Translations under genes and position numbers: made by a program
In this document: positions 1 to 4,376 of the stretch, one piece after another
Numbering within the stretch: position 1 is the first letter of the stretch
Layout: the number at the start of each line of letters is the position of its first letter
The notes under the pieces: model-generated
Seen by the model: the letters and a program-made list of their open reading frames with translations, nothing else
Database searches by the model: none
Told to the model about the DNA's origin: nothing
Origin: JAWWAH01 sp033721415
Lineage (GTDB): Bacteria; Patescibacteriota; Minisyncoccia; Spechtbacterales; 2-12-FULL-38-22
Assembly: GCA_033721415.1 (NCBI GenBank)
Contig: JAWWAH010000041.1
Coordinates: forward strand, 1 to 8,893
Length of the DNA: 8,893 nucleotides
Reading direction: 5' to 3'

Positions 1-174
1 ATCTTGCAATAGTTTTTTGTTGTGAGGTTTTGCAGCTAATTTTTGGTTGCAGCTACTGCATCTAAAGAGTAGTACGGATTCTGGAATATTTTCAGGCTTA
101 AGATGTATTTTTACATCTGTAGCCTTAACTCTGATAATTCCACAGCTAGGGCACTTTGTCTTGATATATAACAC
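1..174 (-). CDS. Zinc-ribbon protein A, N-terminal part (gene continues beyond the window)
   Basis: The reading frame is open for 58 codons from a GTG at 172-174 to the window edge, so the C-terminus is missing. The visible part has two CxxC knuckles, CPSC (residues 8-11) and CSSC (39-42), about 27 residues apart, with beta-type sequence between them. This is the classic spacing of a small treble/zinc ribbon binding one metal ion. The GTG is chosen because an AGGGGGGTGAT element (+ strand 179-189) lies just upstream; it matches the extended Shine-Dalgarno AGGAGGTGAT except for A-to-G, which can pair as G-U. An overlapping ATG one base away leads to a stop after nine codons. The protein resembles zinc-ribbon protein B at 999-1535, and both genes share upstream sequence. 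From memory, similar zinc-ribbon proteins of unknown function are common in actinobacteria. I cannot assign a function. Confidence 0.72.
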   Translation of the reverse strand, partial: MLYIKTKCPSCGIIRVKATDVKIHLKPENIPESVLLFRCSSCNQKLAAKPHNKKLLQD

Positions 175-220
175 ATTTATCACCCCCCTACATTGTCAAG
201 GTTCTTATATATATTGTAAC

Positions 221-238
221 GTTTAATTATTGCCCTTA
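221..238 (-). repeat. Upstream box shared by zinc-ribbon genes A and B, copy 1
   Basis: The plus-strand sequence fits GTTTAAnTAnTGCCCTTA and matches 16 of 18 bases with the copy at 1564-1581. Each copy lies upstream of one of the two related zinc-ribbon genes, in the same orientation, followed by the same type of G-rich Shine-Dalgarno site. The distance from box to Shine-Dalgarno is about 17 bases longer here, because an AT-rich stretch (about 200-220) is inserted. The box may be a shared operator or promoter part, or simply inherited from a gene duplication. Confidence 0.55.
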
Positions 239-243
239 CACTA

Positions 244-272
244 TTGACAAAAGATCAAATAAATGCTATTAT
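244..272 (+). promoter_or_regulatory. Strong sigma70-type promoter for the peptide-RNA-cREC unit
   Basis: A perfect -35 box TTGACA (244-249) is followed by exactly 17 bases and a -10 box TATTAT (267-272). Transcription should begin near 279, leaving a leader of about 20 nt before the ATG at 298. The divergent zinc-ribbon gene A has its upstream box ending at 238, so the two promoter regions nearly touch and could influence each other. Confidence 0.75.
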
Positions 273-297
273 TATGAAAGACGAGAAGGAGTTCACA

Positions 298-402
298 ATG
301 CTAACAGTCATCGGTCTCTTGATGTTCGCCTTCATCGCCTTTGCCTCGCGCAAGGGGATGGAGGACATCAAGACGAACGGACTCGAAACATATGAGCCGT
401 AA
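298..402 (+). CDS. 34-residue hydrophobic peptide, probably single-span membrane protein
   Basis: This short frame begins at an ATG with a good Shine-Dalgarno site, AAGGAG at 286-291, directly downstream of the strong promoter. It ends at TAA (400-402). Residues 2-16 are almost entirely hydrophobic (Leu, Ile, Val, Phe, Ala, Met), followed by Ser-Arg-Lys-Gly and a polar, acidic tail ending Tyr-Glu-Pro. That is the shape of a single short membrane span with the positive charges, and so the C-terminus, probably in the cytoplasm. Its base composition is about 51% GC by my count, much higher than the surrounding AT-rich genes, and third codon positions are often G or C, which suggests transfer. 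It shares a transcript with the folded RNA and the cREC gene. It could be a membrane anchor or partner, a small toxin, or a leader peptide; no homolog is recognised. Confidence 0.6.
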   Translation: MLTVIGLLMFAFIAFASRKGMEDIKTNGLETYEP

Positions 403-413
403 AATCGTCCACC

Positions 414-515
414 GGGAAGCAGGTAGCACTCATACCTGCTTCCCCCTACCAAGCTGGGTAGAGGCAAAATCTCTCTCCTCACCCTTCGGGGTGTGCCTAT
501 ACTCAGCTTGGTGGG
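414..515 (+). ncRNA. Highly structured RNA region between the peptide gene and the cREC gene
   Basis: Three helices can be drawn directly. P1 pairs 414-425 with 433-444: twelve perfect base pairs closing a seven-base loop (426-432). P2 pairs 445-466 with 494-515: 22 positions with one G-A mismatch and two G-U pairs. Inside P2, next to its 3' strand, P3 pairs 480-484 with 489-493 around a TTCG loop closed by C-G, the very stable cUUCGg type. A pyrimidine-rich single strand (467-479) is left as a bulge. P1 and P2 abut with no spacer. The UUCG loop here and the GAAA loop of the next hairpin both make sense only as plus-strand RNA. The stretch does not look like tRNA or any riboswitch class I can name. 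It could be a stable small RNA, a cis-acting attenuator for the cREC gene, or an RNA substrate. Confidence 0.65.
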
Positions 516-531
516 AAAACCATCAAAAAAC

Positions 532-553
532 AAGAGGGCCGAAAGGCCTTTTT
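532..553 (+). terminator. Short intrinsic terminator or attenuator upstream of the cREC gene
   Basis: GGCC (537-540), a GAAA tetraloop and GGCC (545-548) are followed by five T residues (549-553). Weaker A-T and G-T pairs can extend the stem outward to 532. It lies after the structured RNA and only 25 bases before the cREC start. It would therefore stop part of the transcripts after the RNA and let the rest continue. The GC core is only four pairs, so termination is probably incomplete. Confidence 0.55.
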
Positions 554-564
554 AAACAGCACCT

Positions 565-576
565 AAAGGAGGTGAG
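565..576 (+). promoter_or_regulatory. Shine-Dalgarno site deciding the GTG start of the cREC gene
   Basis: AAAGGAGGTGAG is an almost complete match to the 16S rRNA anti-Shine-Dalgarno sequence. GGAGG ends at 572, six bases before the GTG at 579. An overlapping ATG at 577 is followed at once by TGA, so GTG is the only sensible start. The bulge of the upstream RNA contains CTCCT (475-479), complementary to AGGAG here. Confidence 0.8.
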
Positions 577-578
577 AT

Positions 579-914
579 GTGAAGATTTGGCTGGATGATG
601 ACCCAATAGACAACAAAGGAAAAAGGCATCGCACTGCTCCGGAAGGGTTTACGCATGTGCACAACCTTGCGGAGCTCAAGGAGCTTCTGGAAAAAACTAA
701 CGACCCTATTGAGGTAATGAGTTTCGACCACGACCTGGGTGACTGGGCTGAGGACGGAACAGAGCTCGACGGTTATTACATAATTAAGTGGCTTGCAAAA
801 AACCACTTGGATAGGTATCCTGCAGATGTTCGAGTTCACTCTGGTAACCCCATAGGGGCTGAAAACATAAGGACGTACGACAAAAACGTCCGTAAGCACC
901 TTCTCGACAACTAA
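579..914 (+). CDS. cREC protein: predicted cyclic-phosphate processing receiver-like domain
   Basis: The 111-residue protein is a single receiver-like domain. The motifs visible are MKIWLDDDP at the N-terminus (acidic residues D6-D8), FDHDLG at 49-54, a helix with YIIKWLAK at 67-74, and VHSGNPIGAEN at 86-96. Together these match my knowledge of the cREC family, a divergent receiver fold. Comparative genomics has proposed that this family acts on cyclic phosphate ends of RNA in repair or conflict systems, and it is frequent in phages and mobile islands. It lacks the usual receiver pattern of a phosphorylatable Asp followed by Thr/Ser and Lys, so it is probably not a two-component response regulator. 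It starts at GTG behind a very strong Shine-Dalgarno site, downstream of the folded RNA and a weak terminator, and ends in its own terminator. Family assignment is from motif memory; the biochemical role is only predicted. Confidence 0.78.
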   Translation: MKIWLDDDPIDNKGKRHRTAPEGFTHVHNLAELKELLEKTNDPIEVMSFDHDLGDWAEDGTELDGYYIIKWLAKNHLDRYPADVRVHSGNPIGAENIRTYDKNVRKHLLDN

Positions 915-961
915 AAAGGGCTGCATAATGCTGATTGTTATCAGTTTTATGCAGCCCTTTT
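914..961 (+). terminator. Terminator of the cREC gene
   Basis: AAAAGGGCTGCATAA (914-928) is perfectly complementary to TTATGCAGCCCTTTT (947-961), giving a 15-pair stem with an 18-base loop that can itself pair slightly. The hairpin begins at the stop codon of the cREC gene and its 3' arm ends in a T run. It is A/T-flanked on both sides, so it may act in both directions. Confidence 0.85.
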
Positions 962-970
962 CTGCTATTG

Positions 971-1000
971 AAAAACCGCCTGCACTTGTTGGCGGTTTTT
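971..1000 (-). terminator. Terminator of zinc-ribbon gene B (works on both strands)
   Basis: AAAAACCGCC (971-980) pairs with GGCGGTTTTT (991-1000) around a ten-base loop. On the minus strand the hairpin overlaps the stop codon of gene B (999-1001) and ends in a T run. On the plus strand it backs up the terminator of the cREC gene, so the two converging genes are separated by two hairpins within about 90 bases. Confidence 0.82.
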
Positions 1001-1535
1001 ATGTAGGATCTATATTAATTCCTTCGCTTAGTTCTTCAAACCAAGCATCTTTTTCTAAGAGAAGGTGTAAATCTATTAAGTCATCTAAATTAAGGGGAGG
1101 CTCATTTTTTGTATTTAGATGTTTTATTGTTGGGCCAAGTGGCAATAACGCTTCTATATTGTTTAGGCCAATTGGGTGTATTTGTTTGTGTTGCTTGCGC
1201 GGACATTCATATTCTGTCCATGCTTTTTCTTCTTCGCGATCTATGTATATACAAAATTTTTTCCATATTATCTCTACAACGCTTTTACATTGATGGCATC
1301 TAAAGGAGAATAAATAAACAACTTTAGCCCCGTTATCTTCTAAAAAGATTATATCTTTATTATCGGTCAGAAGACTTCTTTGCTTTGTTTTTGTCTTAGG
1401 ACATATAAATTGATACTCTGTGCTTTTTCTTACACCCGTGTACATTAATAGGGTTATAGAAGAGCCTTTTGTGGTAACTTTTTTCTTGCAATCTGGGCAC
1501 CATATTTGTATTTTTACGCTTCCATCTTTACTAAT
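999..1535 (-). CDS. Zinc-ribbon protein B, 178 residues, apparent ATT start
   Basis: The frame contains cysteines arranged as WCPDC (C13, C16) and FIC (C45), then FRCHQC (C80, C83), C95 and ECPRKQH (C111, H116). It ends in a leucine- and acid-rich region, LDDLIDLHLLLEKDAWFEEL, residues about 153-172. The first ATG in frame (1443-1445) would remove the C13/C16 knuckle. Upstream of it the frame stays open to a stop, and an AGGGGGTGAT Shine-Dalgarno site (+ strand 1540-1549) points to ATT at 1533-1535 as the start. The N-terminal half resembles protein A (1-174), but the fourth ligand of the first ribbon is lost (CPKT instead of CxxC). Actinobacterial zinc-ribbon proteins ending in a DDLLDFHLLL-type motif look similar from memory. 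It is probably a nucleic-acid or protein binding factor of unknown role. Confidence 0.7.
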   Translation of the reverse strand: MSKDGSVKIQIWCPDCKKKVTTKGSSITLLMYTGVRKSTEYQFICPKTKTKQRSLLTDNKDIIFLEDNGAKVVYLFSFRCHQCKSVVEIIWKKFCIYIDREEEKAWTEYECPRKQHKQIHPIGLNNIEALLPLGPTIKHLNTKNEPPLNLDDLIDLHLLLEKDAWFEELSEGINIDPT

Positions 1536-1539
1536 TTAG

Positions 1540-1549
1540 ATCACCCCCT
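1540..1549 (-). promoter_or_regulatory. Shine-Dalgarno site pointing to an ATT start in gene B
   Basis: On the minus strand AGGGGGTGAT matches the extended Shine-Dalgarno sequence AGGAGGTGAT except for one A-to-G change that still allows a G-U pair. It is nearly identical to the site in front of gene A. No ATG, GTG or TTG in the gene B frame lies at the right distance; ATT at 1533-1535 does. Confidence 0.6.
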
Positions 1550-1563
1550 TCATTTTTTGCATT

Positions 1564-1581
1564 GTTTAAGTACTGCCCTTA
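1564..1581 (-). repeat. Upstream box shared by zinc-ribbon genes A and B, copy 2
   Basis: This is the second copy of the 18-base box GTTTAAnTAnTGCCCTTA, 16 of 18 bases identical to 221-238. It starts only three bases after the miaA stop codon (minus strand). If it is a promoter element, it allows gene B to be expressed separately from miaA. Confidence 0.55.
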
Positions 1582-1583
1582 TA

Positions 1584-2504
1584 TTAACTCTTCAAAAATT
1601 TTTCTACAAGTGAATCTGCTTCTTTTTGTAGTTTATCTTTTGTTTTAAGCTCTAACCAATTTATTCTTTTGTCTCGCTTAAACCAAGTCATCTGTCTTCG
1701 AGCATAACGCTTGATGTCTTTGTATAATTCTTCTTTCATTTCTTCTTCTGAAATCTTATCTTGAAGATATCTGGCTATCCATCTATATTCAAGGCCAAAG
1801 TTTTCTAATCGCTTCCAGCTTACCTTTTTCTTTTTGTGTAGATTTTTTACTTCCTTTACCATGCCCTCATCGAATCTAGCATCTAGCCTTATTTTGATTC
1901 TTTTATCTAGTTTTTCTCTCGGCATTTTAATACCTATTATTAGTAAATCATAGGGTGTGTTTTTGGTTATGACAGGAACCCAATTACCTGTTTCTTCTAT
2001 AATTTCAAGTGCGCGGATTAATCTTCGTTTGTTTTCTTTCTGTATGGTTTTGGCTCTCCGAGGGTCTTTTTTTCTTAGTATTTTAAATAGTTTTTCTGTT
2101 GAATATTTATCTAGTTCTTTTCTAAGATCCTGGTTAGGAGGAACCTCGGGAAAATTAATGTCATCTACCACCGCTTGGATGTAAAAACCTGTACCACCTG
2201 CAATTATAGGCAACTTATTTTTTTTATAAATTTTTTTTATTGCATCTGCTGCTTGTTCTTTAAATTCCGCGACTGTGAATTGTTCTTTTGGATGCACCAC
2301 ATCTAAAAGATAGTGGGGGATACCGTCCATTTCTTCCTTGGTTGCTTTTCCTGTGCCTATATCCATCCACTTGTAAACCTGTCTTGAGTCGGCAGACACA
2401 ACTTCACCATTAAATTTTTTAGCAATATAAACAGCTAAGTCTGTTTTACCAGATGCTGTTGGACCAACTATTGCTATTAATTTTTTCTTTTTACTTCCTT
2501 TCAT
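1584..2504 (-). CDS. miaA: tRNA dimethylallyltransferase MiaA
   Basis: MiaA transfers the dimethylallyl group from DMAPP to N6 of adenosine 37 in tRNAs reading codons that start with U, in the cytoplasm. The 306 residues match the family length. Signature motifs are in order: the P-loop GPTASGKT at 14-21, SADSRQVY at 37-44 followed by DIGTGK (48-53), the HYLLDVVHP block at 64-72, GGTGFYIQA at 103-111, the NKRRLIRALEI stretch near 160, FGLEYRW, and the C-terminal RYARRQMTWFKRD. The ATG at 2502-2504 has no Shine-Dalgarno site; a -10 element TGCTACAAT begins about 20 bases upstream, so the transcript should have a leader of only about five bases. That promoter lies inside a perfect palindrome. 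Gene B follows 48 bases downstream without a clear terminator between, so the two may be cotranscribed. Confidence 0.96.
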   Translation of the reverse strand: MKGSKKKKLIAIVGPTASGKTDLAVYIAKKFNGEVVSADSRQVYKWMDIGTGKATKEEMDGIPHYLLDVVHPKEQFTVAEFKEQAADAIKKIYKKNKLPIIAGGTGFYIQAVVDDINFPEVPPNQDLRKELDKYSTEKLFKILRKKDPRRAKTIQKENKRRLIRALEIIEETGNWVPVITKNTPYDLLIIGIKMPREKLDKRIKIRLDARFDEGMVKEVKNLHKKKKVSWKRLENFGLEYRWIARYLQDKISEEEMKEELYKDIKRYARRQMTWFKRDKRINWLELKTKDKLQKEADSLVEKFLKS

Positions 2505-2515
2505 ATATTATCTAA

Positions 2516-2544
2516 ATTGTAGCAAGAACATGTTCTTGCTACAA
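2516..2544 (-). promoter_or_regulatory. Perfect 28-bp palindrome that contains the miaA promoter
   Basis: TTGTAGCAAGAACA (2517-2530) is followed directly by its exact reverse complement (2531-2544). Read on the minus strand, the left arm gives a -35-like TTGTAG. After 17 bases the right arm gives TACAAT (2521-2516), preceded by TGC, a full extended -10 motif. Dyad and promoter therefore coincide from -35 to -10, the ideal place for a dimeric repressor. The predicted start of transcription is near 2509, five bases before the miaA ATG. The last four bases (2541-2544) are shared with the adjacent thrS terminator. Confidence 0.6.
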
Positions 2545-2568
2545 AAGCACCTTTTGGGGTGCTTTTGT
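2541..2568 (-). terminator. Terminator after thrS (symmetrical)
   Basis: ACAAAAGCACC (2541-2551) pairs perfectly over eleven bases with GGTGCTTTTGT (2558-2568) around a six-base loop. On the minus strand it lies 20 bases after the thrS stop codon and its 3' arm includes TTTT. The sequence is A/T-flanked on both sides. It separates thrS from the miaA promoter. Confidence 0.78.
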
Positions 2569-2588
2569 GTTTACAGATAAGATTTACC

Positions 2589-4358
2589 TTAGTTTTTCTT
2601 ATTTTTTATTTCTTTTGATATTTTTTCAATAAAATCATCAATCTTAGTCTCTCCAACATCTCCCTTTTCTCTATGGCGGACTGCAACAGTTCCATTCTTT
2701 TCTTCTTGTTCTCCAACAACTAACAAATATGGTACTTTTTCTTTTTGGCCATTGCGTATTTTTTTCCCAAGAGATTCATCTTCGCTGTGTAGTTCAATTC
2801 TTACCCCTACCTCCTGTAATTTTTCTGCCACCTTTTCTCCGTATTTATTAAACTTGTCGCTGATTGGTACTACCCACGCTTGAACGGGCGATAGCCACGT
2901 TGGGAATGCGCCGGCGTAGTGTTCTATCAAAATAGCAAGAAAACGCTCATATGACCCAAGTATAGCCCTGTGGAGCATTACTGGTGTTGCATCTTCCCCC
3001 TTTTCATCCACATAGGTCAAATCAAATCGTTTAGGCATGGCAAAATCTATTTGAATTGTTCCAAGTTGCCATTCTCTTCCTAGAGAATCTTTAAACATAT
3101 AATCTAATTTAGGTCCGTAAATTGCTGCCTCTCCTTCAACACGCTCTGCATCTAACTTCATTTCATCGGAAATTTCAGCTAGCATTTTTTCGGCCTTATC
3201 CCAATCTTTAGAATCGCCGATATATGCATCTGGAGTTTTAGGGTTGCGAACAGAAAGAGAAACCCAATGGTCGCCCCATAATCCTAGCCCTTTGTAGAAT
3301 TCCTCGATTATTTTTGCAATATTCTTAGCCTCTTCTTTTATTTGCTCTACTGTACAGAATATATGGCCGTCATCTACACTTATTGCACGCACCCTTGTTA
3401 GCCCTCCTATTTCGCCGGGCTTTTCATCTCTGTATTGCACGGTAGATTCCATAAACCTTATAGGTAAATCTCTGTAGCTTCTTTGTTTAGAGTTATATAT
3501 TTGTGTGTGGTGCGGGCAGTTAACAGGCTTCATTACAAATTCGTCGTAGTGGCTTATAACTTTTAATAGTTCATCGCCGAATTTGTCAGCATGCCCCGAT
3601 TTCTCGTAAAGTTTTCTTTTTGCTATATGAGGTATTGTAACCATTTCTGCTCCGTATTTTGCGCTTATATCTACTACAGCTTTACGTAGCTCTTCACGCA
3701 AGATTGTTCCTTTTGGGGTAAACAGAGGAAGCCCTGCTCCCACAAGTTCAGAAAAGGTAAACAAATCAAGCTCTTTACCTATCTTTCTATGATCTCGCTT
3801 CTTTGCTTCTTCAAGTCTTTTTAAATATTCATCTAATTCATCTTTGGTTTCAAAAGCTACCCCATAAACACGTGTTAGCATCGGGTTGTTTTCGTCACCT
3901 CGCCAATAAGCACCAGCAACACGCATAAGCTTAAATGCTTTTACATTTAATTTGCCTGTGCTATCTACATGGCCACCGCGACACAAATCCAAAAAATCTT
4001 CTCCTGTATAAACCATGCCAACCTTTTTTTCTCCTTCTTTCTTTAAGTCTTCTATGAGTTCTAATTTGTATGGTTGTTTTAGGTTTTCAAAATGCTTTTT
4101 TGCTTTTTTGGAGTCCCACATTTCTTTTTTGATTGCAAGATCGCGGGAGATTATTTTTTTCATCTCACCTTGAATTTTCTTGAGATCTTTTTCTGATATC
4201 TCTACATTATCGAAATCATAGTAAAAACCATCTTCTATTGTGGGGCCTATCCCTAGTTTTGCATCAGGATAAAATTTCAAAACAGCTTGCGCTAATACGT
4301 GAGCGAATGTGTGCCTTACATCATTAATTTTTTCTTGGTTTTTTGTTTCTTTTGACAT
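2589..4358 (-). CDS. thrS: Threonyl-tRNA synthetase, form without TGS domain
   Basis: ThrRS charges tRNA(Thr) and hydrolyses mis-made Ser-tRNA(Thr). The protein has 589 residues from the ATG at 4356-4358. It opens directly with the editing domain: H16 and H20 (HTFAH) and CRGGH with C126 and H130 correspond to the known editing-site ligands. The catalytic core follows, with zinc ligands C281 (VNCPHH), H332 (DDGHIF) and H463 (LHRAIL), the motif 2 block RVRAISVDDGHIF, and motif 3 HRAILGSYERF. A C-terminal anticodon-binding domain begins near 490. The N-terminal TGS domain found in E. coli ThrRS (642 residues) is absent. A TTG at 4371-4373 could add five residues, but neither start has a Shine-Dalgarno site; ATG is preferred. 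dnaE ends 18 bases upstream, so dnaE and thrS are probably one transcript, ended by the hairpin at 2541-2568. Confidence 0.96.
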   Translation of the reverse strand: MSKETKNQEKINDVRHTFAHVLAQAVLKFYPDAKLGIGPTIEDGFYYDFDNVEISEKDLKKIQGEMKKIISRDLAIKKEMWDSKKAKKHFENLKQPYKLELIEDLKKEGEKKVGMVYTGEDFLDLCRGGHVDSTGKLNVKAFKLMRVAGAYWRGDENNPMLTRVYGVAFETKDELDEYLKRLEEAKKRDHRKIGKELDLFTFSELVGAGLPLFTPKGTILREELRKAVVDISAKYGAEMVTIPHIAKRKLYEKSGHADKFGDELLKVISHYDEFVMKPVNCPHHTQIYNSKQRSYRDLPIRFMESTVQYRDEKPGEIGGLTRVRAISVDDGHIFCTVEQIKEEAKNIAKIIEEFYKGLGLWGDHWVSLSVRNPKTPDAYIGDSKDWDKAEKMLAEISDEMKLDAERVEGEAAIYGPKLDYMFKDSLGREWQLGTIQIDFAMPKRFDLTYVDEKGEDATPVMLHRAILGSYERFLAILIEHYAGAFPTWLSPVQAWVVPISDKFNKYGEKVAEKLQEVGVRIELHSEDESLGKKIRNGQKEKVPYLLVVGEQEEKNGTVAVRHREKGDVGETKIDDFIEKISKEIKNKKN

Positions 4359-4376
4359 ATATAGTGTTTTCAATTT

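Noticed and set aside
194..199. TTGACA on the minus strand as -35 box of gene A
   Set aside because: It is too close to the GTG start; a -10 box at the usual distance would fall on the start codon, and no such box is there.
414..515. Type III toxin-antitoxin RNA (ToxI-like)
   Set aside because: No tandem repeats are present and the downstream protein is not ToxN-like; only the gene order is similar.
392..598. Frame of 68 codons overlapping the end of the peptide gene (ATG at 392) and running through the structured RNA into the cREC start
   Set aside because: No ribosome site of its own, composition dictated by the hairpins, and it overlaps the well-supported cREC start. Translational coupling cannot be excluded but there is no protein-like signal.
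928..1293. Plus-strand frame of 121 codons opposite gene B
   Set aside because: It starts inside the cREC terminator, has no ribosome site and lies antisense to a frame with clear zinc ligands.
2525..2536. LexA (SOS) operator in the palindrome centre
   Set aside because: GAAC and GTTC are separated by two bases; the Gram-positive LexA box needs four.
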